64,000 nucleotides of DNA from assembly GCA_002694465.1 (NCBI GenBank), contig NZMG01000006.1:1-64000 (forward strand), in the 5' to 3' direction. Position 1 is the first letter of the stretch, and each line of letters begins with the position of its first letter. Shown one piece after another: positions 24,029-34,287 of this stretch. Below the pieces are notes generated by a model. It was not told where the DNA came from. It did no database searches and saw only the letters and a list, made by a program, of their open reading frames with translations. The DNA is from Flavobacteriaceae bacterium (GTDB lineage: Bacteria > Bacteroidota > Bacteroidia > Flavobacteriales > Flavobacteriaceae). The translations under genes were made by a program, and so were the position numbers.

Positions 24029-25708
24029 TTATTTATGTCTTGGGCGTTTTCCTTTTTGGGATTTAGAACCAACACGAGACATAGCACATCTAAATCCTAT
24101 GTAATCTGTTGCCATATCCTGTGGGAAATAACGTCTTTGTGCAGGATCTAACCAGTAATCACGATCTCTCCAAGATCCACCTTTGTAAACACGAACCTCG
24201 TTATTAATTAATGATGTTCTTTTTGAAGATCTATCATATTCTCTTTCTAATTCGCCAATACTATCTGCATATACTTGATGTTTTGGAGAATTGTACATGC
24301 GTTTTGCATCATCAATATTTCCATCTTCCTCTGCACCAAAAGCCTGATAGTATCTTGTTGACTTTCGATCACCATCACGATAGTCGCGGTTGTCACTATC
24401 AGAGAAGTTTGTTCTTAAATAGGTTTCGTTTTCGTCAACTGGAACCTGAGCAATTTCTCCAGGAAGTGCTCTTGCTACAATTTTACCATTACTTAATGTA
24501 TCATATTGAATAGAGTCTGCAGTAACAATTTTTACTTTACCATCTTTATCAATAGCGTTTTTGGTATAGACATTACCACGGTAGTAATTAAAGTCATTAA
24601 ACTCATCATCTACAATTGGGCGGTACACATCTGATACCCATTCTGCCACATTTCCGGCCATATCATAAAGACCAAAGTCATTAGGTTCGTAAGATTTTAC
24701 TTCGGCAGTAATATCTGCTCCGTCATCACTCCATCCTGCAATTCCGCCATAATCTCCATCGCCTTGTTTAAAGTTTGCCAATTGATCACCTCGACTTCTT
24801 CTTTTGCTTGAACGTGTGTATTGTCCATCCCAAGGGTATTTCTTTTTCCCTCGGTAAACGTTATAATTTCTTAATCCTACAAGACCAAGTGCGGCATATT
24901 CCCATTCGGCTTCGGTAGGTAGTCTATATCCTGGTAATAAAAGACCATCTTTACGTTGTACATATAAGTTAGTACTGTCTTTACTTCTTTTAGCCAGTGA
25001 TTGAGAACGCTTACCTCCTCTTGTAATAGAGTCATTTCCTCCATAAGCTTGTGTTGGAGCGTTTAAGTAGGTTTCTGTGCTGAATGATTCGCCAGGCTCA
25101 ATTTCATATCTTGCATTACGGCTAGTAATTCCTTCTTCTTCAAGAATAAGTTCATTAACACGGTCTGTTCTCCATTTGCTAAACTCTACAGCCTGTACCC
25201 AGCTAACACCTACAACAGGGTAATTTGCATAGGCAGGATGACGAAGATAATTATTTGTCATAACTTCGTTATAACCTAAACGGTTTCTCCAAACCAAAGT
25301 ATCTGGAACAGCCCCGTTATATATATTGCGATAATTTTCGTCAGATGGTGGGAAAACATTCTTGATCCAATCTAGATACTCTAGGTACATTAAATTTGTA
25401 ACCTCAGTTTCATCCATATAGAAAGATTGAACGTGCTGCTGATTGGGGCTATTATTCCAATCGTGCATAGGATCGTCCTGAACTCTTCCCATTGTGAATG
25501 TTCCACCCTCAACAAAAACAAGTCCTGGACCTGTTTCTTGCTCTTTTGCTTTAGGGTTATACTGGAAACCGCCTTCTTTAGCGTTCATTTTCCAACCTGT
25601 TGCACGGGAACTGTTTTTGTAGTCTCTAGATTTGCTACAGCTTACTAACAAAGAGGTAGAAGCTATAACAACAAATAGCTTTAATAATAGGTTTTTCTTA
25701 ACGTTCAT
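24029..25708 (-). CDS. gldJ: Gliding motility lipoprotein GldJ
   Basis: An outer-membrane-associated lipoprotein needed in Flavobacteriia for gliding and for stability of the type IX secretion machinery. The signal peptide ends in the lipobox LLVSC (C24). The rest is a formylglycine-generating-enzyme (sulfatase-modifying) fold: GLVFVEGGTFTMG, FYMDETEVTN, YPVVGVSWVQAVEFSKWR, GYRLPTEAEWEYAALG, MAGNVAEWVSDVY and RVYKGGSWRDRDYW. Relative to active FGE proteins it has long insertions, as GldJ does. It is divergent from porU, which shares a 186-bp intergenic region with it; this gldJ-porU-porV neighbourhood is common in the class. Confidence 0.95.
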   Translation of the reverse strand: MNVKKNLLLKLFVVIASTSLLVSCSKSRDYKNSSRATGWKMNAKEGGFQYNPKAKEQETGPGLVFVEGGTFTMGRVQDDPMHDWNNSPNQQHVQSFYMDETEVTNLMYLEYLDWIKNVFPPSDENYRNIYNGAVPDTLVWRNRLGYNEVMTNNYLRHPAYANYPVVGVSWVQAVEFSKWRTDRVNELILEEEGITSRNARYEIEPGESFSTETYLNAPTQAYGGNDSITRGGKRSQSLAKRSKDSTNLYVQRKDGLLLPGYRLPTEAEWEYAALGLVGLRNYNVYRGKKKYPWDGQYTRSSKRRSRGDQLANFKQGDGDYGGIAGWSDDGADITAEVKSYEPNDFGLYDMAGNVAEWVSDVYRPIVDDEFNDFNYYRGNVYTKNAIDKDGKVKIVTADSIQYDTLSNGKIVARALPGEIAQVPVDENETYLRTNFSDSDNRDYRDGDRKSTRYYQAFGAEEDGNIDDAKRMYNSPKHQVYADSIGELEREYDRSSKRTSLINNEVRVYKGGSWRDRDYWLDPAQRRYFPQDMATDYIGFRCAMSRVGSKSQKGKRPRHK

Positions 25709-25897
25709 AGTTTCAAAAAATGAAAAAATTGGGTTCGCAATATACTAATTAACGGTTAAAGCACAATAATATTTTATTTTTTTACATTGTAAAGCCTATG
25801 GCTCCGCATTGACCAATGGAATAACGCATTGTTACTTGAAATATTATTTTTACATTCATTTTTAATAAAAACAAATGTAAAAAGAACATACTAAGTG

Positions 25898-25905
25898 TAT
25901 CTTTG
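25898..25905 (+). promoter_or_regulatory. -7 promoter element of porU
   Basis: TATCTTTG matches TAnnTTTG and lies 13 bp before ATG 25919, predicting a very short leader. It falls within the codons that an upstream GTG start (25895) would use, which argues against that start. A clear -33 TTG is missing. Confidence 0.5.
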
Positions 25906-25918
25906 CCTCGTTATTGGT

Positions 25919-28900
25919 ATGATGAAAAGAACGATTCTTCTCCTTACTTTATTATTGATTACTTATTCTTTTTTTGGGCAATCCAAAGATGTCGTTATTT
26001 ATTGGAATCCCCCTAATAAAACGAATGTCATTAAAGAGACTGATGCCATAAAGAGAGATCGATTACTGTCTTCAATTAATCTTGAACTGGATGGCAACAC
26101 CATTCTTTTTCAGAAAAAGTGGTTAGATAAAGGATTTGCGAATAGTACCTCTGCGAAAATCTCAAATATAAAATGGGGCAATCCTTCTTCAGACGAATTA
26201 AATAAAATAAATAGGGATAAAATACCAACAAGTTTGCAATTTACATTGGAGAGTTCTAAAGCGAGAGAACTTATCTATACCAATATTGCAATTTCACCAA
26301 TTGTAAACCTTAATGGTCAATTAAAAAAGCTCCTTTCGTTTACAGTAAATTATAGTTATGGAAGAGCTCCACAGTCTAATTCGAGAATGGTTATAACCAA
26401 TTCTGTTTTGGCGACAGGCAACTGGTATCGTTTTAAAATTGATAAAACCGGAGTATATAAGGTTGATAAAAACTTCCTGAATAGCCTTGGAATGAATACA
26501 GATGGAGTAAATCCTCAAAATTTAAAAATATACGGACATGGGGGCAAGCCACTTCCGCTTCAAAACGACCAAAATACCATTTTCGATTTACCAGAAAATG
26601 CCATACAAGTAATAGGAGAAGAAGATGGTAGTTTTGATGGAGGGGATTATATTTTATTCTATGGTATTGGTAATTTTGGCTATGATGAAGAAAATGACAC
26701 CAACCTAAATCCCTACAGTGATGAAACATATTATTTCGTTACTGTTGGTGAAACACCTGGATTGAGAGTTCAAGATATGATAGAGCCTACAGGTTCTGTT
26801 ACTAACTCTTTAACTACTTTTAATGACCTACAGTATTTTGAAGAAGATGACTTTAGCCCTGCGAAAGTTGGAAGACAATGGTTTGGAAATCGTTTTGATA
26901 TTGAAAATGAACAAACCTTTGAATTTGTCTTTCCAAATATAGTATCTGGGTCCGAGATGAGTATTAAAGTAAGAGCAGCGGCAGCTTCGGAAGTGCCTAC
27001 AAGCATGGCAGTTTCTGTGAACAACACTAGTTTAAACCCATTAGCTTTTGGTCCTATTAATGATCCTTTACTTCTTACTGTAAATCAGCTTAGTACTACA
27101 GTAAATGAATCTGGAGAAATTGTTACTGTGGATTTAGCTTATAACAATTCTGGAAATCCAGCAAGCATTGGTTATTTGGACTATATTACCATAAATGCAA
27201 TTAGAAATTTAAAAGGCCTAGGAGGGCAGTTAACTTTTAGAAATGACGAAGTTGTTAATCTTTCAGGAGTTGGTGAATATCAAATTACAAATGCTAATGA
27301 GTTTTCACAAGTCTGGGACGTAACTAATCCTCAAATTATTTCTTCAAAACAAAATGAAGGAAATGCGTCTACCTTTACTTTTAAATCAATCTTAGGTGAA
27401 GTAAGGGAATATGTTGCAATCAATCCTAACGATTATTTTACTCCAACCAAAGGAGTTGTTTCACAAGTTGCTAATCAGAATATAAAAGGATCAATTTTTA
27501 AGGATAATTCAGGAAACTTTAAGGATATAGATTATTTAATTATTGTACCTCCAATGTTAATTCAACCTGCCCTTCGATTAGCAAATCATCATAAAAGCAC
27601 AACCGGTCTAAATACAAAAGTTGTTACCACTGATAAAATTTATAACGAGTTTGGTTCTGGAATACAAGATATTTCTGCCATAAGAAATTTTGTACGATAT
27701 GTTTACGAAAATGCTTCTTCCGAAGAAAAACGAGTAAAATATTTATGTCTATTTGGAGATACATCTGTAGATATGAAAAATCGTTTACCGGGCAATAATA
27801 ATATGATCCCCACATTTCATACTAAATCAAGTGTGAGTACTTTTTCCTCTTTCATGTCTGATGATTTCTTCGGAATGATGGATCCTAATGAAGGTGTTTT
27901 GGATGATTTTCAAGGAGGAGGACATGGATTGGATATAGCTGTGGGAAGGATCTTGGCAGATGAAGTCTCCTTAGCAAATTCCTTGGTTGATAAAATTATT
28001 AATTATACATCCAAAGACTCCTATGGCAATTGGAGAAATAATTTTGTATTGGTTTCTGACGATGTAGACGAAGAATATGAATATGAGGCCTTAGAGGTAA
28101 CTCTAGATGCCATCGGAGATCAAATTACAGCAGAGAAACCCTATATCAATGTCCGTAAAATTCATGCAGATGCTTTTCAACAAGAAACATCCGCCGGAGG
28201 AAATAGATATCCCGAAGTAAATGAAGCTTTTGTCAATGGAATTGAAGTTGGGGCTCTTATAGTTAATTATTTTGGGCACGGTGGTGAAGATGGATTGGCG
28301 AAGGAATTTATTTTTACCCAGCAAACAGCTCAAAACTTACGTAATAAGGATAGATACACTTGTTTTGTAACTGTTACCTGTGAATTTACAAAATTCGATA
28401 ACCCCCAAAGAATTACTGCTGGGGAGCTTGTTTTGTGGAATAGAGAAGGAGGATCTGTATCTATGATTACAACCACTAGATCTATATCTGTTTCCTTAGG
28501 GGTGGATTTTAACGTGGTCTTAGCTCAAGATTTATTTGGATTCGGATTAGAAGTTCCAGTTTCCCCAGCTGAAGCAGTTAGGCTCTCAAAAAATGAACTT
28601 TCAAGTAATAATAAAAGAGTTATCTTTTATCTAGGAGATCCTGCGATGCCGTTAGCCTTTCCGAAGCAAAGAGTTCGAATTACAACACTTAATGATCAAC
28701 CTATTAATCAAGCGGCAGATACTTTAAAAGCATTGAGCAAAGTGAAGTTTGGAGGAGAAGTGTTAGACCCAGGAGGTAATTTAATAAGTAATTACAATGG
28801 AGTGCTGCAAGCAAAAGTTTTTGATAAAGATTTGCAACGACAAACGTTAGGAAACGATGGAATTAGAGATGAAGATACAAACGAACTTTTGATCTTGAAT

Positions 28901-29770
28901 TTTAAAACCTTGGGCGAAATACTTTTTAATGGTCAAGCTACTGTTGAAAACGGAAAATTTGAATTCGAATTTGTAGTCCCAAGAGATGTTCAAATTCCTG
29001 TGGGTAATGGAAAAGTTAGTTTGTATGCAGATAGAAATGGAGTTAGGGAAGACCAAACAGGATTTAACTTGGATATTTTAGTGGGTGGAATAAATGAAAA
29101 TGCTCCTTCAGATACTCAGGGACCCTATATAAACTTGTTTATGAATGACGAATCTTTTGTTTCAGGTGGAATTACAAACGACTCACCCATTCTTATCGCA
29201 AAATTGGAAGATGAAAATGGTATTAATACAGCAAGTGGAATAGGGCATGACCTTATTGCTATTTTGGATGGCGATGAAGAAAATCCATTTGTGATGAATG
29301 AATATTATCTAGCAGATGTAGATGATTATACAAAGGGACAATCCAATTATAAATTCAGAGACCTAGAAGAAGGTTTGCATACACTCACTGTGAAAGCTTG
29401 GGATGTATATAATAATTCGTCAACTGCCGAAATTCAATTTGTGGTAGCTGGAGATGACAAGTTGAAAATAGAAAGAGTATTAAACTATCCAAATCCATTT
29501 GTAAACTATACCGAATTTTGGTTTAACCATAATAGACCGTTTGAACCGCTTGAAGTTCAAGTCCAAGTATTCACTGTCACAGGAAAAGTGGTTTGGACAC
29601 AAAACCAAATTGTAAATACTGATGGGTTTTTATCTCGTGAAATTATTTGGGATGGAAAAGATGATTTTGGAGATCGTATTGGAAAAGGGGTTTATGTGTA
29701 CAAGCTTACGGTTAAATCTACACTTACTGGTAATAGAGTCGAAAAATTTGAAAAACTAGTAATCCTTTAA
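25919..29770 (+). CDS. porU: Type IX secretion sortase PorU
   Basis: A 1283-aa cell-surface sortase that removes C-terminal sorting domains from type IX cargo and attaches the cargo to lipid. After a signal peptide (MMKRTILLLTLLLITYSFFGQ) come about 400 residues of beta-rich N-domain, then a C25 gingipain-like peptidase domain with the catalytic pair H (VNYFGHGGEDG, about residue 787) and C (TVTCEFTKFDNP, about 821). The Ig-like C-terminal region ends in a FlgD-like/sorting-type module (NYPNPFVNYTEFWF... GVYVYKLTVKS). Either ATG 25919 or 25922 is possible. porV follows 34 bp downstream. Confidence 0.95.
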   Translation: MMKRTILLLTLLLITYSFFGQSKDVVIYWNPPNKTNVIKETDAIKRDRLLSSINLELDGNTILFQKKWLDKGFANSTSAKISNIKWGNPSSDELNKINRDKIPTSLQFTLESSKARELIYTNIAISPIVNLNGQLKKLLSFTVNYSYGRAPQSNSRMVITNSVLATGNWYRFKIDKTGVYKVDKNFLNSLGMNTDGVNPQNLKIYGHGGKPLPLQNDQNTIFDLPENAIQVIGEEDGSFDGGDYILFYGIGNFGYDEENDTNLNPYSDETYYFVTVGETPGLRVQDMIEPTGSVTNSLTTFNDLQYFEEDDFSPAKVGRQWFGNRFDIENEQTFEFVFPNIVSGSEMSIKVRAAAASEVPTSMAVSVNNTSLNPLAFGPINDPLLLTVNQLSTTVNESGEIVTVDLAYNNSGNPASIGYLDYITINAIRNLKGLGGQLTFRNDEVVNLSGVGEYQITNANEFSQVWDVTNPQIISSKQNEGNASTFTFKSILGEVREYVAINPNDYFTPTKGVVSQVANQNIKGSIFKDNSGNFKDIDYLIIVPPMLIQPALRLANHHKSTTGLNTKVVTTDKIYNEFGSGIQDISAIRNFVRYVYENASSEEKRVKYLCLFGDTSVDMKNRLPGNNNMIPTFHTKSSVSTFSSFMSDDFFGMMDPNEGVLDDFQGGGHGLDIAVGRILADEVSLANSLVDKIINYTSKDSYGNWRNNFVLVSDDVDEEYEYEALEVTLDAIGDQITAEKPYINVRKIHADAFQQETSAGGNRYPEVNEAFVNGIEVGALIVNYFGHGGEDGLAKEFIFTQQTAQNLRNKDRYTCFVTVTCEFTKFDNPQRITAGELVLWNREGGSVSMITTTRSISVSLGVDFNVVLAQDLFGFGLEVPVSPAEAVRLSKNELSSNNKRVIFYLGDPAMPLAFPKQRVRITTLNDQPINQAADTLKALSKVKFGGEVLDPGGNLISNYNGVLQAKVFDKDLQRQTLGNDGIRDEDTNELLILNFKTLGEILFNGQATVENGKFEFEFVVPRDVQIPVGNGKVSLYADRNGVREDQTGFNLDILVGGINENAPSDTQGPYINLFMNDESFVSGGITNDSPILIAKLEDENGINTASGIGHDLIAILDGDEENPFVMNEYYLADVDDYTKGQSNYKFRDLEEGLHTLTVKAWDVYNNSSTAEIQFVVAGDDKLKIERVLNYPNPFVNYTEFWFNHNRPFEPLEVQVQVFTVTGKVVWTQNQIVNTDGFLSREIIWDGKDDFGDRIGKGVYVYKLTVKSTLTGNRVEKFEKLVIL

Positions 29771-29804
29771 AAATTAAAATTATATTTGTTAAAATTTAGA
29801 CCTC

Positions 29805-30974
29805 ATGAAGAAAATTTTTGTTTTTATTTTATTTTGCTTACCCGTTTTAAATCTTCACGCTCAAGGAGGGAATGACCCAACAGCAGGGCAGCGTGTTATA
29901 ACAACTGCGGTGCCTTTTGTATTAATAGCGGGCGATCCAAGATCGGCTGGTATGGGAGATATAGGAGTGGTAAGTTCTGCAGATGCATTTTCTCAACAAT
30001 GGAATTCTGCTAAATATGCATTTGCAATTTCAAAGCAAGGGGTTGGGGTTACCTATACACCTTATTTAAGTAATTTGGTGAATGATATTTTTTTAGGAAA
30101 CCTTACATATTATAATAGAATTAATGAAAGAAGTGCTGTAGGAGCAAGTCTTAGATATTTTAATGTTGGGGAAATCGAATTAAGAGAAACCGCAGACCAA
30201 GTTCCGCTGGTTGTAAAGCCTAACGAAATGCTATTTGATGTTTCTTATTCACTTCGCTTAAGTGATAGAATGGCTATGGGAGTTACAGGGCGTTATATTC
30301 GTTCTAATCTGAAAATCCCAACCGCAGGAGGGGATATCGCTAACGCTGCGAGTACATTTGCTGTAGATGTATCTGGATATTATCAAAGTGAAGAAATTGC
30401 CTATAACGATTTTGACGGTCGTTGGAGAGCAGGTTTCAATATTTCTAACATCGGTCCAAAATTAAAATATGACGAGTCTGGACAGGAGAATAACTTGCCA
30501 ACAAATCTTGCCGCTGGAGTTGGATTCGATTTTATTTTAGACGAGTACAACAAAGTGGGTGTAAATACACAATTCAATAAATTATTAGTTCCAACACCTC
30601 AGGATTTTGATGGTGATGGTGACATTGATGCAGAAGATGATCAAGAATATGAAAGTATTAGCTTCGTTTCAGGTATTTTCAAATCCTTTGGGGATGCACC
30701 AGACGGCTTTAGCGAAGAGTTAAAAGAGTTTACTTGGGCGCTTGGAGCAGAGTATTGGTATCAAGATGTGTTTGCTTTCCGTACAGGGTATTTTAACGAA
30801 AGTGATGATAAAGGTTCTAGAAAGTTTCTTTCTTTAGGAGCTGGATTTAAATACACCGCAATTAACATCGATATTTCATATTTATTCTCTACTTCGAAAG
30901 TGAGAAGTCCGCTAGAAGGCACCCTTCGTTTTGGACTTACCTTTAACTTTGGAGACGAGTACGACGAATATTAG
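29805..30974 (+). CDS. porV: Type IX secretion outer-membrane protein PorV
   Basis: A 389-aa beta-barrel of the FadL-like type that carries type IX cargo from the translocon to PorU. The signal peptide ends at LNLHAQ, followed by the conserved start of the mature protein with TTAVPFVLIAGDPRSAGMGDIGVVSS and DAFSQQWNSAKYAF. It ends in LRFGLTFNFGDEYDEY. A DGDGDIDAEDDQE loop near residue 270 could bind calcium. Its position immediately after porU is the normal Flavobacteriia arrangement. Confidence 0.95.
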   Translation: MKKIFVFILFCLPVLNLHAQGGNDPTAGQRVITTAVPFVLIAGDPRSAGMGDIGVVSSADAFSQQWNSAKYAFAISKQGVGVTYTPYLSNLVNDIFLGNLTYYNRINERSAVGASLRYFNVGEIELRETADQVPLVVKPNEMLFDVSYSLRLSDRMAMGVTGRYIRSNLKIPTAGGDIANAASTFAVDVSGYYQSEEIAYNDFDGRWRAGFNISNIGPKLKYDESGQENNLPTNLAAGVGFDFILDEYNKVGVNTQFNKLLVPTPQDFDGDGDIDAEDDQEYESISFVSGIFKSFGDAPDGFSEELKEFTWALGAEYWYQDVFAFRTGYFNESDDKGSRKFLSLGAGFKYTAINIDISYLFSTSKVRSPLEGTLRFGLTFNFGDEYDEY

Positions 30975-30980
30975 AAATTT

Positions 30981-31463
30981 GTGAAAAACATTAAAATTGA
31001 AACGACACTGGAAGTATATGATTCTGTTTCAGAACTTCCAGTAGCAATTCAAAAAGTAATCAATAAGGCGCATGAAGCTCGTAAAAAAGCGTATGCGCCT
31101 TATTCGCATTTTAATGTGGGGGCAGCTATTTTGCTGGACAATGGTGAAATTATTGAAGGAAATAATCAAGAAAATGCTGCATTTCCATCGGGACTTTGCG
31201 CCGAGCGCGTGGCAGCATTTTATGCAGGGTCAAAGTTTCCAAAAATGGCATTTAAAGCATTAGCCATTACGGCGGGTTCTACAAAAAATGTAAACGAAAC
31301 TCCCATCCCTCCTTGCGGAGCTTGTAGGCAATCTTTAGCCGAATATGAAGTGAATCAAAAATCACCTATTGAAGTTTATTTTATGGGGGAGCAAGGAAAA
31401 GTGGTAAAAGCAACTTCTGTTAAATCGTTATTACCTTTAATTTTTGATAGTTCGTACCTATAA
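30981..31463 (+). CDS. cdd: Cytidine deaminase
   Basis: Zinc-dependent deamination of cytidine and deoxycytidine to uridine forms in pyrimidine salvage. The 160-aa protein has the FNVGAA substrate segment, zinc and proton-shuttle motif CAE (C73, E75) and PPCGAC (C112, C115). It begins with GTG only 6 bp after porV, so it is probably read on the porUV transcript. Length is that of the homotetrameric class. Confidence 0.94.
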   Translation: MKNIKIETTLEVYDSVSELPVAIQKVINKAHEARKKAYAPYSHFNVGAAILLDNGEIIEGNNQENAAFPSGLCAERVAAFYAGSKFPKMAFKALAITAGSTKNVNETPIPPCGACRQSLAEYEVNQKSPIEVYFMGEQGKVVKATSVKSLLPLIFDSSYL

Positions 31464-31542
31464 TTTTTCAGAAAAAAGTCATCCGATAACGATTTCGTTT
31501 CTTTTTTATAAAATTCAGGTTTTATAGAAGTTTCAAATAATG

Positions 31543-31550
31543 TATTTTTG
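31543..31550 (+). promoter_or_regulatory. Candidate -7 element in the pdhA leader
   Basis: TATTTTTG matches TAnnTTTG and lies 132 bp before the pdhA start within a 219-bp gap. No TTG stands at the correct -33 distance, so the call is weak. If used, it would give an unusually long leader for this group. Confidence 0.3.
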
Positions 31551-31682
31551 TTTTAGACTATTTGTTATTCAGAAGTATTAGCAATTCAATTCAATGAAAT
31601 GACAATAGTAAAATTTAATAAAAGTAATGGAAAGTGTGAAATTGGCATTCCATCTTCCGCTTTATCAAAATAGAACGCGTAG

Positions 31683-32681
31683 ATGAAAAAAATTACCAAA
31701 CAAACCTACCTTAAGTGGTACGAGGATATGCTGTTTTGGCGCAAGTTTGAAGATAAACTCGCACAGGTATATATCAATCAAAAAGTTAGAGGATTCCTTC
31801 ATTTGTACAATGGACAAGAGGCTGTGTTAGCAGGTTCTTTGCACGCTATGGATCTTACTAAGGATAAAATGATTACCGCCTATCGTAATCACCCACAGCC
31901 TATTGGAATGGGCGTTGACCCTAAAAGAGTGATGGCAGAATTGTACGGAAAAGGGACTGGAACCTCGCAAGGGTTAGGTGGTTCTATGCATATTTTTTCA
32001 AAAGAACATCGGTTTTATGGAGGTCACGGGATTGTAGGAGGACAAATTCCTTTAGGTGCAGGTCTGGCTTTTGCAGATAAATACAAAGGGAACGATGCCG
32101 TAACCTTAACCTTTATGGGGGATGGTGCTACGCGCCAAGGATCTTTACACGAGACTTTTAACTTGGCAATGCTGTGGAAACTTCCTGTCGTGTTTTGCGT
32201 TGAAAATAACGGTTATGCTATGGGTACTTCGGTAGCTCGTACAGCAAACCATACCGAAATTTGGAAGTTAGGATTAGGATACGAAATGCCTTGTCGACCG
32301 GTTGACGGAATGAAGCCAGAGGTAGTTGCCAAAGAAATGGATGAAGCCATTTCGAGAGCGCGAAAAGGAGAAGGACCAACCTTCTTAGAAATTAGAACCT
32401 ATCGTTATCGAGGGCACTCTATGAGTGATGCACAACATTATCGTACAAAAGAAGAAGTGGCTAAAATGCAAGAACAAGATCCCATTTCATATGTGTTACA
32501 CAATATCTATGAAAACAAATGGGCTACTGAAAAAGAGATTGAAGCCATGGATAATAAAGTAAAGGTAATGGTTTCCGAGTGTGAACAATTTGCTGAAGAC
32601 TCTCCGTATCCAGAAAAGAATGTGATGTACGATACCGTTTACGAACAAGAAGATTACCCATTTTTACCTCATAAATTATAA
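31683..32681 (+). CDS. pdhA: Pyruvate dehydrogenase E1 component, alpha subunit
   Basis: Thiamine-diphosphate-dependent decarboxylation of pyruvate as part of the E1 alpha2-beta2 tetramer. The 332-aa protein has GFLHLYNGQEA, YGGHGIVGGQIPLGAGLAFA, the TPP-binding GDG...NN motif (MGDGATRQGSLHETFNLAM to CVENNGYAMGTS), and YRYRGHSMSD with the regulatory-loop histidine and serine. E2 follows 3 bp downstream. The E1 beta gene is not adjacent and must lie elsewhere. Confidence 0.95.
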   Translation: MKKITKQTYLKWYEDMLFWRKFEDKLAQVYINQKVRGFLHLYNGQEAVLAGSLHAMDLTKDKMITAYRNHPQPIGMGVDPKRVMAELYGKGTGTSQGLGGSMHIFSKEHRFYGGHGIVGGQIPLGAGLAFADKYKGNDAVTLTFMGDGATRQGSLHETFNLAMLWKLPVVFCVENNGYAMGTSVARTANHTEIWKLGLGYEMPCRPVDGMKPEVVAKEMDEAISRARKGEGPTFLEIRTYRYRGHSMSDAQHYRTKEEVAKMQEQDPISYVLHNIYENKWATEKEIEAMDNKVKVMVSECEQFAEDSPYPEKNVMYDTVYEQEDYPFLPHKL

Positions 32682-32684
32682 ACT

Positions 32685-34280
32685 ATGGCAGAAGTAATTA
32701 CCATGCCCCGTTTGAGTGATACCATGGAAGAAGGTACCGTGGCCAATTGGCTCAAAAAAGTGGGTGATAAGGTGAAAGAAGGAGATATTTTAGCCGAAAT
32801 CGAAACCGATAAGGCAACTATGGAATTCGAGTCCTTTTATGAAGGAACCTTGTTGCATATTGGAATATACGAAGGTGAAACTGCCAAAGTAGATGCCCTT
32901 TTAGCCATTATAGGAAAAGAAGGGGAAGATATTTCAGGATTACTCAACGGAAAAACTTCTGAAGCTTCAGATAAAAAAGAAGAAAAGGAAGCTCCTATAA
33001 GCGAAGCAGTTTCTCAAGAAGAAACAAATGCTGAAGTTCCTGATGGCGTTGAAATTATCACGATGCCTCGGCTAAGTGATACTATGGAAGAAGGTACTGT
33101 AGCAACTTGGTTAAAAAAAGAAGGCGATAAAGTAGAAGAAGGCGATATTCTTGCCGAAATCGAAACCGATAAGGCCACCATGGAATTTGAATCTTTCTAC
33201 AGTGGTACACTCCTAAAAATAGGAATAAAAGAAGGTGAATCTGCCAAAGTAGATGCGCTTTTAGCAATTATTGGACCCAAAGGCACCGATGTTTCAGGAA
33301 TTTCTTTATCTGCGGCTCCTTCTCCAAAAAAGGAAGCGACTTCAAAACCTGCCGAAACACCAAAGGAAACGAAAACAGAATCAAAACCTGTTCCTTCAGA
33401 AAAGTCGCAACCTACTTCGACCAATGCAGCAGGAGGAAGAATATTTGTGTCACCATTGGCTAAGAAATTAGCCGAAGAGAAAGGAATCCAACTTTCACGA
33501 GTAAAAGGATCTGGGGAAAATGGACGCATTGTAAAACGCGATATTGAAAATTATCAACCTTCTACTGGTGGTGCTCAGGCATATATTCCTGTAGGGACCG
33601 AAAGTTTTGAAGAAGTTACCAATTCTCAAATGCGCAAAACCATTGCAAAACGTTTGGGAGAATCCAAATTCACTGCTCCGCATTATTACCTAACGGTGGA
33701 GCTTGATATGGATAATGCTATTGCATCAAGAACAGCTATTAATAGCGATCCTGAGGTAAAAATCTCGTTTAATGATATGATTGTTAAAGCCTGTGCGATG
33801 GCATTACGCAAACACCCAAAAGTAAACAGCCAATGGGCAGGAGACGTAACTAAAATTGCAAAACACATTCATGTTGGAGTAGCGGTAGCGGTAGATGAAG
33901 GATTGGTGGTACCTGTGCTTAAATTTACAGACCAAATGACATTTTCTCAAATAGGCGCAGCTGTAAAAGAATTGGCTGGTAAAGCTCGAAATAAAAAGCT
34001 AGCACCAGACGAAATGCAGGGAAGTACCTTTACGGTTTCCAACTTAGGCATGTTCGGTATTAAAGAGTTTACCTCTATTATCAATCAGCCTAATTCTGCA
34101 ATACTTTCTGTGGGTGCTATTGTTCAAAAACCGGTGGTTAAGAATGGAGCGATTGCTATTGGAAATACCATGACAGTGACATTAGCTTGTGACCATAGAA
34201 CAGTGGATGGTGCTACAGGAGCGCAGTTCCTGCAAACCTTACGAAACTATATTGAGAATCCTGTTACCATGTTTGTGTAA
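32685..34280 (+). CDS. pdhC: Pyruvate dehydrogenase E2, dihydrolipoyllysine acetyltransferase
   Basis: The core subunit that transfers acetyl groups from lipoyl-lysine to CoA. The 531-aa protein has two nearly identical lipoyl domains (about 1-80 and 122-200), each with IETDKATMEFES where K is the lipoylated lysine. Linkers rich in Ala/Pro/Glu/Lys follow, then a peripheral E1/E3-binding domain (VSPLAKKLAEEKGI, about 255-290) and a catalytic domain ending in the DHRTVDGA motif with the active histidine and aspartate. It is the downstream partner of pdhA. Confidence 0.95.
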   Translation: MAEVITMPRLSDTMEEGTVANWLKKVGDKVKEGDILAEIETDKATMEFESFYEGTLLHIGIYEGETAKVDALLAIIGKEGEDISGLLNGKTSEASDKKEEKEAPISEAVSQEETNAEVPDGVEIITMPRLSDTMEEGTVATWLKKEGDKVEEGDILAEIETDKATMEFESFYSGTLLKIGIKEGESAKVDALLAIIGPKGTDVSGISLSAAPSPKKEATSKPAETPKETKTESKPVPSEKSQPTSTNAAGGRIFVSPLAKKLAEEKGIQLSRVKGSGENGRIVKRDIENYQPSTGGAQAYIPVGTESFEEVTNSQMRKTIAKRLGESKFTAPHYYLTVELDMDNAIASRTAINSDPEVKISFNDMIVKACAMALRKHPKVNSQWAGDVTKIAKHIHVGVAVAVDEGLVVPVLKFTDQMTFSQIGAAVKELAGKARNKKLAPDEMQGSTFTVSNLGMFGIKEFTSIINQPNSAILSVGAIVQKPVVKNGAIAIGNTMTVTLACDHRTVDGATGAQFLQTLRNYIENPVTMFV

Positions 34281-34287
34281 CAGCTTT

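Noticed and set aside
31599..31673. 24-codon frame MTIVKFNKSNGKCEIGIP... in the pdhA leader
   Set aside because: Could be a leader peptide, but it has no recognisable signal or attenuator structure, and short frames of this size arise by chance in AT-rich DNA.
32690..33290. Tandem DNA duplication as an assembly artefact
   Set aside because: The two copies encode lipoyl domains that differ at many bases; multiple lipoyl domains are normal in E2.
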